Assembly: GCF_900141745.1 (NCBI RefSeq)
Contig: NZ_FSRM01000002.1
Coordinates: forward strand, 1,178,001 to 1,242,000
DNA: 64,000 nucleotides
Direction: 5' to 3'
From: Paraburkholderia phenazinium
GTDB taxonomy: Bacteria > Pseudomonadota > Gammaproteobacteria > Burkholderiales > Burkholderiaceae
Each line of letters opens with the position of its first letter. Positions within the stretch are counted from its first letter, which is position 1. A model generated the notes under the pieces. It was not told where the DNA came from. It was given only the letters and a program-made list of their open reading frames with translations, and made no database searches. The translations under genes were made by a program, and so were the position numbers. Below are positions 9,954 through 19,737 of the stretch, piece by piece.

Positions 9954-11177
9954 TTACGCCTTTGCCTTCGCGCCCATGAGCTGATTCGACGGCAACGTCT
10001 CATCAAGCAGCTTGCGCGCGCTCTCGATACCCGCCACCGGCAGCCCTGCCGGATCGATCAGCCCCACCTGCACGAGTACCGACGCCTGATCCCAGTAGAT
10101 ATGCTCGTTGTACAGCTTGTCGCCGCGGAAGCACACCACAGCCAGCATCGGCACTTCGAAATACTTGCCGGTGGGCGCGACACCCGGCAGCAGCCAGTCG
10201 ATCTCGCATGTATGCGTGCAGCTGAAAACGAATTCGTCGACGATGCGGTCCGCGCCGATCGTCCGTGATATCGGAATCAGCTTCGTATCCTCAGGGTTCG
10301 AATGAACGAAGTGATGCGTGTAGAAGCGCTTGAGGTTGTCGTGGCCTACGCCGCCCGTCATCGTCGGGACGTGATTGACGTACGGTTGTTCAACCATGGT
10401 CGGCATGACCGCGTCCACGTCGCGCGTCGCGAATTCGTAGTAGCAGTGCTGTTCCCACAGCGTATTCAGGTCGTACACCGGCCCCAGCACCTTGCGCAGC
10501 AGCGTGAGGGTGCGCGAGTACGCCATCATCGTGGCGGGCTTGTCGTAGCTTTTGCGTGAGGGATTGGCGAAGGCGTGATCGCATCCCACGTAGACGTATT
10601 GCTCGATCTGTGGCCGGGTCTTCAGTGTGCTGCTGATGCGCTCGCGAACCTCGGGCGGGCAGTGCGCATCCTGTTCGGGGAAGTGGAACACCATCGGACA
10701 GCGGATGGCCGGTACTTCGTCCAGGTAAGCTTCGAGCCCGGCGCCGTAATAACTGACTGCACAGTCGACGTCGGTGCGGGCTGCGCTTAGCATGGCGAGC
10801 TTGCCGCCCAGACAGTACCCGATTGTGCCGACCTTGCCTGCCTGCTCCGGCAGCGCGCGTAACGCGCCGATGGTTGCTTCGATGTCGCCTATCGCGCGGT
10901 CAATGTCGAAGCGTTGCAGGTAACCGAGCGCGGTTTGCATATCGGCATCGCCGTAGCCGAGCACGACGCCTGGCTGGATCCGCCAGAACAGGTCGGGCAC
11001 CAGCACCACGTACCCCTCTTCTGCAAAGCGGTCGGCCATCGACTTCATAAAGTCGTTGATGCCGAAGATTTCCTGCAGCAGCACGAGTCCTGGCCCCGAG
11101 CCTTGCGCAGGACGCGCCACGTAAGCGTTGAAACGGCCGCCATCGTGGGCGGTGACTTCGATGAATGACGCGGACAT
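9954..11177 (-). CDS. Dienelactone hydrolase fused to a SnoaL-like domain
   Basis: 407 residues; the ATG at 11177 follows AGGAGAC. Residues 1-235 are a dienelactone hydrolase-type alpha/beta hydrolase with the complete Cys-Asp-His triad: C122 in G-Y-C-L-G-G, D170 in PEQDAHC and H201 in GCDHAFAN, nearly the spacing of classical DLH. Residues about 245-395 resemble a SnoaL-like/NTF2 fold (WEQHCYYEFATRD, NHVPTMTGG, GKYFEVPMLAVVCF). DLH enzymes open lactone rings in aromatic breakdown, but the substrate here is unknown. It lies 94 nt downstream of the anthranilate-CoA operon on the same strand and may be co-transcribed, although the gap suggests only partial coupling. Confidence 0.85.
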   Translation of the reverse strand: MSASFIEVTAHDGGRFNAYVARPAQGSGPGLVLLQEIFGINDFMKSMADRFAEEGYVVLVPDLFWRIQPGVVLGYGDADMQTALGYLQRFDIDRAIGDIEATIGALRALPEQAGKVGTIGYCLGGKLAMLSAARTDVDCAVSYYGAGLEAYLDEVPAIRCPMVFHFPEQDAHCPPEVRERISSTLKTRPQIEQYVYVGCDHAFANPSRKSYDKPATMMAYSRTLTLLRKVLGPVYDLNTLWEQHCYYEFATRDVDAVMPTMVEQPYVNHVPTMTGGVGHDNLKRFYTHHFVHSNPEDTKLIPISRTIGADRIVDEFVFSCTHTCEIDWLLPGVAPTGKYFEVPMLAVVCFRGDKLYNEHIYWDQASVLVQVGLIDPAGLPVAGIESARKLLDETLPSNQLMGAKAKA

Positions 11178-11271
11178 GCCTGTCTCCTGTTGACCAGAGT
11201 TCGCGCTTCAGCGCGCTACATCGGTCCCATGCAACACGGTTGCGGAAGGAAGAACGTGAGGCTACATCGTA

Positions 11272-12909
11272 TTACAGGGTGCGCAGAGCGAACCGTTTGA
11301 GCTTGCCCGTTTCGGTGCGCGGCAGTGAATCGACGAAAGCGATCAGACGCGGATACTTGTACGGCGCAACGCTATTCTTCACGAAATCCTGCAATTGCGC
11401 GACCAGATTGTCGTCTCCGGTATAGCCGGGATTGAGGACGATAAACGCTTTGACGACCTGTCCACGCGTTTCGTCCGGTGCACCGATTACGCCGCATTCC
11501 GCCACGGCATCGTGTTGCAGCAGCACGCTTTCCACTTCCGGACCGGAGATGTTATAGCCGGCGGAGACGATCATATCGTCGGCGCGTGCCTGGTAGAACA
11601 CGTAACCGTCGGCGTCCAGATAGACAGAGTCGCCAGGCAGGTTCCAGCCGTCGCGCACGAACTTCGCTTGCCGTTCGTCGGCCAGATAGCGGCAACCGGT
11701 CGGTCCGCGCACGGCAAGCTTGCCGATGGTGCCGGGTGGCACGGGCTGCATGGCATCGTCGACGGCTTGCACGACATATCCGGGAACGGCGCGTCCGATT
11801 GCATGTGCCCGGGTCTCCGCGCCCGCGGCTGAAATGAAAATATGGATCAACTCGGTCCCGCCGATACCGTCGATCATTTCAATGCCGCTTGCCTCGCGCC
11901 ATAGCCGCCGCGTCGAGTCGGGCAGCGCTTCGCCAGCGGAAACGGTCTTCTCGAGGCTCGAGATATCGAAGCGCGGTATCAGCGGCGCCATCTGCCGATA
12001 GAAGGTCGGCGCCGTGAACATGATCGTGGCGCGAAAGCGTTCGACGGTTTGCAGCAACGTCTCCGGTGTGAGCTTCTCGATCAGCACCGTAGAAGCGCCG
12101 ACCCGAAGCGGGAAGCACAGCAGACCACCGAGTCCGAACGTGAAGGCCAGTGGGGGCGTGCCGCAGAACACGTCGCTGGCGATGGGCTTGAGTACGTGGC
12201 GCGGGAACAGGTCGCACATCATCAGGACGTCGCGATGAAAGTGCATGCAGCCTTTGGGTAAGCCTGTTGTGCCGCTGGTGAAGGCGATCAGGCAGACGTC
12301 GTCGCTTGCGGTATCGCAGGCGCTGAAGTGTTCTGGTTTGCTCGCGGCAAGTGTTTCCAGGGAGTCCGGAGCATCATCATGGAACAGGCGGATCTGCTGC
12401 AGATCCGGACAAAAATACTCGTCTTGTGGATTACGGCAACGCTCGAGTTCCTCGGTCAGACGTGTGTCGCACAAGGCGGCACTGATCTGCGCCTTATCGA
12501 TGATCTGCTTGAGTTCCTTGGCGCGCAGCAGCGGCATCGTAGGCACCAGCACAAGTCCCGCCTTGAGCGCGGCCAACGCGGCGACTGCCATCTGCAAGGT
12601 ATTCGGCCCGCGCAGCAAGACGCGGTTGCCCGGCTGCAGCCCCATCTCATCGACCAGCACATGTGCGCTGCGATTCGCCAGCGTAAGCAGTTCGCGATAG
12701 GTAGTCGCCTGAGGCACGCCGTTCATGTCCGACCAGATCGCGGGACGCTCGCCGTGACCAGCCTCGATCGTGCGGTCAAGCAACTCAGTCGCGCAGTTAA
12801 AACGCGCCGGGTACGCGATGTCGGGATTGTCGAGCAGAAACACCGGCCACTGATCCTGCGGCGGCAGATGATCGCGGGCAAAGGTATCGACGTGAGCTGA
12901 CGGTTCCAT
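11272..12909 (-). CDS. abmG: 2-aminobenzoate-CoA ligase (anthranilate-CoA ligase)
   Basis: 545 residues from the ATG at 12909 (GGGAGAACCTC upstream). It is an ANL-superfamily acyl-adenylate-forming ligase: P-loop TSGTTGLPKG, the A5-type region GIGGTELIHIF, G-D-S-V-Y-L-D-A-D-G (ATP ribose binding), and catalytic Lys in TETGKLKR near the C-terminus. The G-G-T-E and GLP-KG contexts match benzoate/2-aminobenzoate-CoA ligases. It would activate anthranilate with ATP and CoA in the cytosol, the first step of the pathway completed by the bifunctional oxygenase at 17207-19582. It is the last gene of an eight-gene operon. An upstream in-frame extension overlapping the RidA gene is ignored because the ribosome site fixes the start. 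Confidence 0.85.
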   Translation of the reverse strand: MEPSAHVDTFARDHLPPQDQWPVFLLDNPDIAYPARFNCATELLDRTIEAGHGERPAIWSDMNGVPQATTYRELLTLANRSAHVLVDEMGLQPGNRVLLRGPNTLQMAVAALAALKAGLVLVPTMPLLRAKELKQIIDKAQISAALCDTRLTEELERCRNPQDEYFCPDLQQIRLFHDDAPDSLETLAASKPEHFSACDTASDDVCLIAFTSGTTGLPKGCMHFHRDVLMMCDLFPRHVLKPIASDVFCGTPPLAFTFGLGGLLCFPLRVGASTVLIEKLTPETLLQTVERFRATIMFTAPTFYRQMAPLIPRFDISSLEKTVSAGEALPDSTRRLWREASGIEMIDGIGGTELIHIFISAAGAETRAHAIGRAVPGYVVQAVDDAMQPVPPGTIGKLAVRGPTGCRYLADERQAKFVRDGWNLPGDSVYLDADGYVFYQARADDMIVSAGYNISGPEVESVLLQHDAVAECGVIGAPDETRGQVVKAFIVLNPGYTGDDNLVAQLQDFVKNSVAPYKYPRLIAFVDSLPRTETGKLKRFALRTL

Positions 12910-12926
12910 GAGGTTCTCCCGGACGG

Positions 12927-13331
12927 TTAGCTGGCTTCGTGGGGGATCACTGCAGTGGCTTCGATTTCGACCTTGGCTTGGTCTTCGATCAGCGCGACGA
13001 CCTGCACCGCGCTCATGGCGATGTCGTAATCGCCGATCAGCTCGCGAAACGCGCGGCCGATGTCCTTGAGCGCCGCAAGGTACTCGCTCTTGTCGGTCAC
13101 ATACCATGTCAGGCGCACCAGGTGTTCCGGCTTGCCACCGGCCTCGTTGAGCACGGCGACGATGTTACGCAAGGCTTGAATAGCCTGAGCCGCGAAGTCG
13201 TTTGACGTGAAGCGCGCCTCGGCATCCCAGCCGATCTGTCCGGCGATGAAGACTTGCGTCCCGACGGCCGCGACGCCGTTTGCATAGCCGCGCGGTTTGA
13301 CCCAGCCGGCGGGAAGAAGAGGTTTTTTCAT
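12927..13331 (-). CDS. RidA family enamine/imine deaminase
   Basis: 134 residues; its ATG overlaps the stop of the upstream thioesterase gene (ATGA, 13328-13331). The sequence is a RidA/YjgF/UK114-type protein: start with P-A-G-W-V-K-P-R-G-Y-A-N-G, GQIGWD, central QALRNIVAVLNEAGG-type helix, and LVRLTWYVTDK. Trimers of this family hydrolyse reactive enamine/imine intermediates, releasing ammonia. In this operon the bifunctional monooxygenase/reductase is expected to yield an amino-cyclohexene-type CoA thioester (an enamine), so a pathway-dedicated deaminase role is plausible; this is inference. An operon with such a member is known from anthranilate degradation in Azoarcus evansii. Confidence 0.88.
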   Translation of the reverse strand: MKKPLLPAGWVKPRGYANGVAAVGTQVFIAGQIGWDAEARFTSNDFAAQAIQALRNIVAVLNEAGGKPEHLVRLTWYVTDKSEYLAALKDIGRAFRELIGDYDIAMSAVQVVALIEDQAKVEIEATAVIPHEAS

Positions 13332-13771
13332 GAGCGTGGCTCGTCGATGAGGGCAGGCGGTGGAGCGAAGGACGCGAGAGCGCTCGCGATGTCGTCGGGA
13401 ATATCGATGGACTGGCCGGTCTCGAGCGAAGTGGTTACCAGCACCTGATGCGCGCGAAAGCGCACTTCGTCATGGCAATGGCCAACAATGCCGATCCGGA
13501 TCGAACGGCGGCCGATTGAGTTCACCGTCAACGTGAGCGTGACTGTCTCGCCCATGCGGCTGGGCCGCGAAAACTCGCAATCAAGCTTGACGATCGGCAG
13601 GCCGATGCGGCGCTGGCCGATCATATGTGCGTAGTCGATTTTCAGGCGCTCGGTGAACCAATCTTCCACCAGTGCATTCGTCAGCACGAGATATTGCGGA
13701 AAGAACACGATGCCGGCCGGATCGCAATGCGCGAAACGGATGCGTACGGGCATGTCGAACGTGGCGCTCAT
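13328..13771 (-). CDS. 4-hydroxybenzoyl-CoA thioesterase-like hotdog protein
   Basis: 147 residues, start ATG overlapping the acyl-CoA dehydrogenase stop by 4 nt. Single hotdog domain of the 4HBT/YbgC group: [16 protein letters not shown] carries the D-x-A-G-I-V motif with the catalytic Asp at the start of the central helix, followed by the F-x-E/W-F helix and the strand [16 protein letters not shown]. It hydrolyses acyl-CoA thioesters in the cytosol; within this operon it could release a stalled intermediate or final acid. The substrate is not readable from sequence. Confidence 0.85.
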   Translation of the reverse strand: MSATFDMPVRIRFAHCDPAGIVFFPQYLVLTNALVEDWFTERLKIDYAHMIGQRRIGLPIVKLDCEFSRPSRMGETVTLTLTVNSIGRRSIRIGIVGHCHDEVRFRAHQVLVTTSLETGQSIDIPDDIASALASFAPPPALIDEPRS

Positions 13772-14982
13772 GGCTTGCTCTTGCTGTCCTGTTGGGCGGC
13801 AGCGTGTGCCTTCAGCAGGTCACGGCCCACGATCAGCTGCTGCACTTCGGTTGCGCCTTCGTAGATGCGTAAAGCGCGAATCTCGCGATAGAGCATTTCG
13901 ACAGCGGTGCCGCTTTGCACACCCATACCGCCCCACAGCTGAACCGCTGCGTCGATCACTTGCTGCGCGCCTTCGCTGGCGTGCCACTTTGCCATTGCGG
14001 CTTCGCGTGTGACGCTTTCGCCCTGGTCACGCAACCAGGCTGCGCGATAGACGAGCAGGGCGCTGCTGTCGATGGTCAACGCCATCTGCGCGAGCTTCGC
14101 CTGGGTCAGCTGAAAATCGCCGAGCGTCTGGCCGAACATTTTGCGCGAGGCTGCACGCGTGAGACCCTCGGCCATGGCATGGCGCGCAAAGCCGAGCGAT
14201 GCCGCTGCTACCGAGGTGCGGAAAATATCGAGCGTGCGCATGGCCAGTTTGAAACCTTCGCCGGGTTCGCCCAGCATCTGGCTGCGCGGCACGCGTGCGC
14301 CGGCAAAATGCAAACGCGCGAGCGGATGCGGTGCGATCACGTCGATGCGCTCGGCGATTTCAAGGCCCGGCGTATCGGCATCGACAATAAACGCGCTGAT
14401 GCCGCGTGCGCCAGGCGCCTCGCCGGTTCTGGCAAACACCACATAAAAGTCGGCGATTCCACCGTTGGAAATCCAGGTCTTGTCGCCGTCGAGTACATAG
14501 GCGTCGCCATCTTCTCGCGCGGACAAAGCCATGGCTGCGACGTCCGAGCCTGCTTCCGGTTCCGACAGCGCGAATGCGGCAATGGCCGTGCCGTTCGCGA
14601 CCCGCGGCAAATATCGCTGCTTTTGTTCGTGCGTGCCGCCGAGCGAGATCGCGCCCGAGCCGAGCCCTTGCATGGCAAGCGCGAAGTCGGCGAGACCAGA
14701 ATGCCTGGCAAGCGTTTCGCGCAACAGGCAGACGGCGCGGGTGTCGATGGTGTCGCCGTGCCGACCATATGCAGTGCCGCCGACGCCGTATTTCAGCCAG
14801 CCCGCAGCACCCAGTTGGCGCACGAGACGACGGCAGGTTGCGTCGACATCGCCGCCGTGTTCCGCGTCAGCGAGATGCGTTCTGCACCACGCTTCGATGC
14901 CGGCCGCGAGTTCGCGATGACGGTCTTCGAAGAATGGCCACGCCAGCGCGCTATGGAGATCGGTCTTGCCGGAAGAGCTCAA
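13768..14982 (-). CDS. Acyl-CoA dehydrogenase of the anthranilate operon
   Basis: 404 residues. The start chosen is the TTG at 14982, one base after the stop of the enoyl-CoA hydratase gene and 6 nt behind GGAG; the longer frame starting at 15048 would lie wholly inside that gene. Full acyl-CoA dehydrogenase architecture: N-terminal helices, middle beta domain with [15 protein letters not shown] and TWISNGG, C-terminal helices with [22 protein letters not shown] containing the conserved E-G-x-x-E segment with the catalytic Glu. It should oxidise a cyclic or ring-opened CoA thioester using FAD and pass electrons to ETF. Overlaps on both sides show translational coupling. Confidence 0.9.
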   Translation of the reverse strand: MSSSGKTDLHSALAWPFFEDRHRELAAGIEAWCRTHLADAEHGGDVDATCRRLVRQLGAAGWLKYGVGGTAYGRHGDTIDTRAVCLLRETLARHSGLADFALAMQGLGSGAISLGGTHEQKQRYLPRVANGTAIAAFALSEPEAGSDVAAMALSAREDGDAYVLDGDKTWISNGGIADFYVVFARTGEAPGARGISAFIVDADTPGLEIAERIDVIAPHPLARLHFAGARVPRSQMLGEPGEGFKLAMRTLDIFRTSVAAASLGFARHAMAEGLTRAASRKMFGQTLGDFQLTQAKLAQMALTIDSSALLVYRAAWLRDQGESVTREAAMAKWHASEGAQQVIDAAVQLWGGMGVQSGTAVEMLYREIRALRIYEGATEVQQLIVGRDLLKAHAAAQQDSKSKP

Positions 14983-14983
14983 T

Positions 14984-15835
14984 TCAGTCTCCTTCGAACA
15001 CAGGACGCGTCTTTGCCGCGAACGCGCGGTAAGCACGTTCGAAATCATGCGTGCTCATGCAGATGGCCTGCGCTTGCGCCTCGGATTCGATTGCTTCGTC
15101 GATGCTCATGCTCCATTCCTGGTGCAGCATCTTCTTGGTGATGCCGTGCGCGAAAGTCGGCCCGGCGACGAGCTCGGCGGCGAGGTTGGCGGCTTCGTCG
15201 AGCAGCGCATCGGGTTCGCACAGACGGTTATAGAAGCCCCAGGCGTAGCCTTCGTCACCGCTTGCCGAGCGGCCGGTGAACAGCAATTCCGACGCGCGTC
15301 CCTGACCGATGATGCGCGGCAGGATCGAGCACGCACCCATATCGCAGCCGGCCAGACCCACACGCGAAAACAGGAATGCGAGCTTGCTGCGCGCGGTGCC
15401 GAGACGCATATCGGATGCCATCGCGAGAATGGCCCCTGCACCCGCGCAGACGCCGTCGACGGCGGCGATCACAGGTTGCGGGCAGTGGCGCATCGCCTTC
15501 ACGAGATCGCCGGTCATACGCGTGAACAGCAGCAACTCCGGCATCGGCAGATCGATCAGCGGCGCGATGATGTCGTGCACGTCGCCGCCTGAGCAGAAGT
15601 TGCCGCCCGAGCCGTGAATCACGACGGCCTTCACATCGGTTGCGTATGCCAGTTGGCGAAACAGGTCGCGCAACTCGGCATACGATTCGAAGGTCAGCGG
15701 GTTCTTGCGTTCGGGACGGTTCAACGTGATCGTCGCGACCTTCGCGTTCACCGACCAGCCGAAGTGTTTGGCTTCGTAGCCCGCCAGCGTTACGCGATTG
15801 CCATCTAGCAATGCGTCGACGTGGGATCGTGTCAT
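14984..15835 (-). CDS. Enoyl-CoA hydratase/isomerase family protein
   Basis: 283 residues from the ATG at 15835, seven bases behind GGAGGAG; an ATG at 15865 without such a site is rejected. Crotonase fold: [12 protein letters not shown], oxyanion-hole region [14 protein letters not shown], second oxyanion segment [19 protein letters not shown], and a C-terminal helix bundle (KKMLHQEW). In the pathway it probably hydrates or hydrolytically opens the dearomatised ring produced from 2-aminobenzoyl-CoA, analogous to hydratase members in box- and abm-type pathways; the exact reaction is inferred. It sits between the MarR regulator and the acyl-CoA dehydrogenase, 26 nt below the regulator stop. Confidence 0.88.
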   Translation of the reverse strand: MTRSHVDALLDGNRVTLAGYEAKHFGWSVNAKVATITLNRPERKNPLTFESYAELRDLFRQLAYATDVKAVVIHGSGGNFCSGGDVHDIIAPLIDLPMPELLLFTRMTGDLVKAMRHCPQPVIAAVDGVCAGAGAILAMASDMRLGTARSKLAFLFSRVGLAGCDMGACSILPRIIGQGRASELLFTGRSASGDEGYAWGFYNRLCEPDALLDEAANLAAELVAGPTFAHGITKKMLHQEWSMSIDEAIESEAQAQAICMSTHDFERAYRAFAAKTRPVFEGD

Positions 15836-15861
15836 GGATATCTCCTCCGGTTCGGTGCCGC

Positions 15862-16422
15862 TCAACCCTTGAGGTTGTCGAGCAGATGTTTCTTGAGCTT
15901 GCCCAGACGCTGATGCGTGCGCGACTTCTCATCGAGGCTGAGGCCGCCGAACATTTCGACGACCCATTGTTCATGTGCCACGGCCATGCGGTCGAACAGC
16001 TTGCGGCCTTCAGGTGTCAGGCGCACGCTGATCGAGCGGCGATCGTTTGGATCCGCATCGCGTACCACGAGGCGTTCCTGTTCGAGCTGATCGGTAATGC
16101 CGGTGACGTTGCCGCCTGTGACCATCAACCGGCGCGAGAGCTCGGTCATCTTCAGGCCTTCCGGATGACGTTCGAGTTGGGCCATCAGATCGAAGCGGGG
16201 CAGCGTGGTGTCGAATTCGCTGCGCAGGCGTTTACGTAGTTCGGCTTGCACGAGGTTGGTCGTGGTGAGCATGCGCAGCCATAGACGCAGGCCCATATGG
16301 CTGTCGACGCCCGTGCTCATTTCCATGTCGACGACGTTTTCCGCAGGCTTCGCGACGCCTTTGCGTACCGCGGGCTTTGCTTCTGCGGATGCCGCCTTTT
16401 TAGCGCTAGCTGCACGGGTCAT
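15862..16422 (-). CDS. MarR-family regulator of the anthranilate operon
   Basis: 186 residues; ATG at 16422 behind GGGGGAG and overlapping the SDR stop by 4 nt. An Ala/Lys-rich N-terminal extension of about 35 residues precedes the MarR winged-helix domain: dimer helix [20 protein letters not shown], recognition helix [23 protein letters not shown], wing with [19 protein letters not shown] containing the family D-x-R-S/A motif. MarR proteins repress catabolic operons and are released by the substrate or its CoA thioester. The gene is within the operon, so autoregulation through the site upstream of 19582 is likely but inferred. Confidence 0.9.
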   Translation of the reverse strand: MTRAASAKKAASAEAKPAVRKGVAKPAENVVDMEMSTGVDSHMGLRLWLRMLTTTNLVQAELRKRLRSEFDTTLPRFDLMAQLERHPEGLKMTELSRRLMVTGGNVTGITDQLEQERLVVRDADPNDRRSISVRLTPEGRKLFDRMAVAHEQWVVEMFGGLSLDEKSRTHQRLGKLKKHLLDNLKG

Positions 16423-17210
16423 GTGACTTCTCCCCCGGAGACGGAAATGGATTGACCGGTTATCGCTGCCGAGCCCGGCATGCATAGCCACAGGGCGGCG
16501 TTGGCGACTTCGTCCGGTGCGACAAAGCGTTGTTGCGGGTTATTGCGCAACAGGATGCTGCGTGCTTCTTTCTCGCTACGTGACGTCTTGCTGGTGATCT
16601 GGTCGAGCGAAGCGCGCAGCAGTTCGGTCTCGGTGTAGCCGGGGCAGACTGCGTTGACGGTGATGCCTTTGGTCGCGACTTCGAGTGCGAGCGAACGCGT
16701 CAGCCCGATCACACCATGCTTTGCCGCGCAATAAGCGGCGACGTAGGCGTAGCCGATCTGCCCAGCAGTGCTGGCGATATTGACGATGCGGCCATAGCCG
16801 CGCTCGAGCATGCCCGGCAGTACCGCGCGCGTGCAAAGGAATACGCCAGTGAGATTGACGTCGAGCATGCGCTGCCAGAGCGCCATGTCGGTCTGTGTGA
16901 ACGGGGAGGCTTGCGCCTGGCCCGCGTTATTGATCAGGATGTCTACAGGACCGGCTTGCTCGAATGCGGCAATGACGGCAGCTTCCTGCGCCACGTCCAG
17001 CGTGATGCATGTGAGTTCGTCTGCTGCACCGCTTGGGCTTAGCGCAATTAACGCGTCCCGCTGCGCGGCTAGACGCGCAGCGTCGCGGCCCATCAACGTG
17101 ACGCGCGCCCCGGCGCGCACCAGCGCCTCAGCGGTGGCAGCGCCGATGCCACTTCCGCCGCCGGTTACGACCGCGTGTTTTCCGGCCAGTCCGGAGAGTT
17201 CTGTGTTCAC
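16419..17210 (-). CDS. SDR family 3-hydroxyacyl-CoA dehydrogenase-like enzyme
   Basis: 263 residues from a GTG at 17210 that overlaps the stop of the monooxygenase (GTGA), with AAGGA five bases upstream. Classical short-chain dehydrogenase: cofactor motif T-G-G-G-S-G-I-G at about 18-25, N-N-A-G, catalytic Ser in NIAST, Y-C-A-A-K, and PGYTETELL. The Gly motif without a following basic residue before GRDAAR does not settle NAD versus NADP. In the operon it would oxidise a 3-hydroxyacyl-CoA intermediate in the beta-oxidation-like part of the pathway. Confidence 0.88.
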   Translation of the reverse strand: MNTELSGLAGKHAVVTGGGSGIGAATAEALVRAGARVTLMGRDAARLAAQRDALIALSPSGAADELTCITLDVAQEAAVIAAFEQAGPVDILINNAGQAQASPFTQTDMALWQRMLDVNLTGVFLCTRAVLPGMLERGYGRIVNIASTAGQIGYAYVAAYCAAKHGVIGLTRSLALEVATKGITVNAVCPGYTETELLRASLDQITSKTSRSEKEARSILLRNNPQQRFVAPDEVANAALWLCMPGSAAITGQSISVSGGEVT

Positions 17211-19582
17211 ACCGTTCCTTCTGCGCGTTGTGCGCGTTCTTGCGGCGAGAGGCCTGCGTTTGCCGCGGCCTGAGCGCGCTCGCGCTCGAGATTGCGTTCG
17301 AGTTGCGACTTCGCTGCCGTGTATTGCTTGGGCCACATCACATCGAAATAGCCGATTTTTGCAGCTTCATTGAGCGTCCAGGAAGGATTCGCCAGATGCG
17401 GCCTTGCTATCGCGCACAGATCCGCGCGGCCGGCGGCGATGATGCTGTTCACGTGATCCGCTTCGGAGATCGCACCGACGGCGATTGTCGCAATACCGGC
17501 TTCGTTGCGGATGCGGTCGGCGAACGGCGTCTGGAACATGCGGCCGTAGACGGGCTTTTCTTCTTTGCTAACCTGGCCTGAAGATACGTCGATCATGTCC
17601 GCGCCTGCTGCCTTGAAAGCGCGGGCGATTTCTACCGCGTCGTCCGGCGTCGTGCCGCCGTCTACCCAGTCGTGAGCGGAAATGCGTACGGAGATAGGTT
17701 TGTCCTGCGGCCAGACTTTGCGGATCGCAGCGAACACTTCCAACGGATAACGCAGGCGGTTCTGCAGCGAGCCACCGTATTCGTCGCTACGCTGGTTGGT
17801 TAGCGGCGAGAGGAAGCTCGACAGGAAATAGCCGTGGGCGCAGTGCAGTTCGAGCCAGTCGAAGTCCGCGTCCGCGGCCATTTCCGTTGAGCGGACGAAT
17901 TGCGCTTCGATTTCGCGCAGATCGTCGAGGCTTGCTTCGCGCGACCATTGGCTGACGCCGCGCAGATACTGTTGCGGCGAAGCCGACACGAGAGACCAGT
18001 TGCCGTCGGGCAGCGGCTGATCGATGCCCTCCCAACTCACACGTGTCGATGCTTTGGCGCCTGCATGCCCTAGCTGCATGCCGATCTTCGCATCCGACTG
18101 CCGATGTACGAGTTCAACGATGCGCTTCCACGCGGCGAGATGTTCCGGTGCGTACATGCCGGGGCATCCCGGCGTAATGCGCGCCTCAGGCGACACGCAG
18201 GTCATTTCCGTCATCACAAGTGCGGCGCCACCCATGGCGCGCGCGGCCAGATGCATGAGGTGATAGTCGCCGGCGACACCGTCGACGGCGGAGTACTGCG
18301 CCATCGGCGAGACCACCACACGGTTCTTGAGCGTCACGCCGCGCAGCTTGAACGGTGTGAACATTGGCGGGACGGAGGGTTTTGCTGGCGCGCGTTCTAT
18401 ACCGGAGCGTGATGCAAGCCAGTCTTCGAACCCGGACACGTAGCCCGCATCGCGCTCACGCAGATTTTCATGCGAGATGCGCTGTGAGCGCGTCAGCAGC
18501 GAATACGCGAACTGCTCCGGTTCGAACGCGGTATAGCGGTCGACGTGCTCGAACCACTCCGTCGAGTTACGTGCCGCGTTTTGAATGCGCAGCACGCCGA
18601 CGCTGCGCACTTCGGTGTAGTGCTTGAGCGCGGCGGCCAGATCGCCGGGATGCGCGTCGATGCTGTTGGCGAGTTCAATCGAATCTTCCAGCGCGAGCTT
18701 GGTGCCCGAGCCGATTGAAAAGTGGGCCGTGTGGGCGGCGTCGCCCATCAGCACGACCGGTGTGTCCGGGGTGCCGTTGGCATTGCTGCGCCAGTGCACC
18801 CATTCCCGATTGACCACGCGTGGAAAGCGAATCCATTGCGATGAGCCGCGCAGATGCGCGGCGTTCGAGAGCAACGCATTGCCGTCCAGATACTTGGCGA
18901 ACAGCTTCTCGCAGAAGGCGATGCTGTCTTCCTTGCTCATCTCGTCGAGGCCGGCAGCACGCCAGACGCGCTCCGGTGTTTCGACGATGAACGTGGAGGT
19001 CTGATCGTCGAACCGATAGGCATGGGCCTGAAACCAGCCCCATTCGGTTTCTTCGAAAGCGAACGTGAATGCTTCGAAAAGTTTTTTCGTGCCTAGCCAG
19101 ACGAAGCGACAGTCGCGCATGTCGATGTCGGGCTGGTAGGTCGCGGCATACTTCTGACGAATGGCGCTGTTCGCGCCGTCGCAGGCGATGATCAGATCGG
19201 CCTCGTAAGCGGCGTCGTCCGTTACCTGGGTTTCGAACACGAGTTTGACGCCGAGTGCTTCGCACCGCGCTTGCAGGATATTCAACAGGCGCTTGCGGCC
19301 GATGCCGCAAAAGCCATGGCCGGACGAGCGGATCTTTTCGCCGCGGAAATTGATTTCGATGTCGTCCCAGTGATTGAAGGCGTCGAGTATGGCGTCCGCG
19401 CTGGGTGCGTCCGCTGCGCGGAGGTTGCCGAGCGTCTGGTCTGAGAACACCACGCCCCAGCCGAACGTGTCGTAGGGCCGGTTGCGTTCGATGACCGTGA
19501 CCTCATGCGCCGGGTTGCGGCCCTTCATCAACAGCCCGAAGTACAGGCCGGCCGGTCCTCCTCCAATACAGACGATGCGCAT
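17207..19582 (-). CDS. abmA: Bifunctional 2-aminobenzoyl-CoA monooxygenase/reductase
   Basis: 791 residues. Residues 1-385 form an FAD monooxygenase of the salicylyl-CoA/4-hydroxybenzoate hydroxylase class (GGGPAGLY, second FAD motif [14 protein letters not shown]). Residues 405-770 form an old-yellow-enzyme NADPH:flavin reductase domain ([24 protein letters not shown]-like [41 protein letters not shown]). This fusion is the hallmark of 2-aminobenzoyl-CoA monooxygenase/reductase, which hydroxylates and reduces the CoA-activated ring in one polypeptide. Stand-alone salicylyl-CoA 5-hydroxylase is the alternative annotation, but the ligase, RidA and OYE domain favour anthranilate. First gene of the operon. 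Confidence 0.88.
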   Translation of the reverse strand: MRIVCIGGGPAGLYFGLLMKGRNPAHEVTVIERNRPYDTFGWGVVFSDQTLGNLRAADAPSADAILDAFNHWDDIEINFRGEKIRSSGHGFCGIGRKRLLNILQARCEALGVKLVFETQVTDDAAYEADLIIACDGANSAIRQKYAATYQPDIDMRDCRFVWLGTKKLFEAFTFAFEETEWGWFQAHAYRFDDQTSTFIVETPERVWRAAGLDEMSKEDSIAFCEKLFAKYLDGNALLSNAAHLRGSSQWIRFPRVVNREWVHWRSNANGTPDTPVVLMGDAAHTAHFSIGSGTKLALEDSIELANSIDAHPGDLAAALKHYTEVRSVGVLRIQNAARNSTEWFEHVDRYTAFEPEQFAYSLLTRSQRISHENLRERDAGYVSGFEDWLASRSGIERAPAKPSVPPMFTPFKLRGVTLKNRVVVSPMAQYSAVDGVAGDYHLMHLAARAMGGAALVMTEMTCVSPEARITPGCPGMYAPEHLAAWKRIVELVHRQSDAKIGMQLGHAGAKASTRVSWEGIDQPLPDGNWSLVSASPQQYLRGVSQWSREASLDDLREIEAQFVRSTEMAADADFDWLELHCAHGYFLSSFLSPLTNQRSDEYGGSLQNRLRYPLEVFAAIRKVWPQDKPISVRISAHDWVDGGTTPDDAVEIARAFKAAGADMIDVSSGQVSKEEKPVYGRMFQTPFADRIRNEAGIATIAVGAISEADHVNSIIAAGRADLCAIARPHLANPSWTLNEAAKIGYFDVMWPKQYTAAKSQLERNLERERAQAAANAGLSPQERAQRAEGTV

Positions 19583-19591
19583 GCTGATGCT

Positions 19592-19640
19592 CCAGTTGCA
19601 ATCTGGAATGTAATTTAGTCCTCGATATTTTAGATGTCAA
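19592..19640 (-). promoter_or_regulatory. Promoter and candidate MarR operator of the anthranilate operon
   Basis: On the reverse strand TTGACA (19640-19635) is followed after exactly 17 bases by TAAATT (19617-19612), a near-consensus sigma70 promoter. Just downstream, CCAGTTGCAATCTGG at 19592-19606 is an inverted repeat (CCAG-N7-CTGG) overlapping the expected start site, about 10-20 bases before the ATG at 19582. This is the position where a MarR repressor would block transcription. The promoter call is firm; assignment of the repeat to the operon's own MarR is inference. Confidence 0.7.
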
Positions 19641-19737
19641 GTAAATCGTTGGGGAGATGACTGCAGGGGGAGGCCTGCAGAACTCATGTCCGGACCGCGG
19701 GCCCGCTTTCAAAAAACGCCCCGCGGTCTCGACGCAC

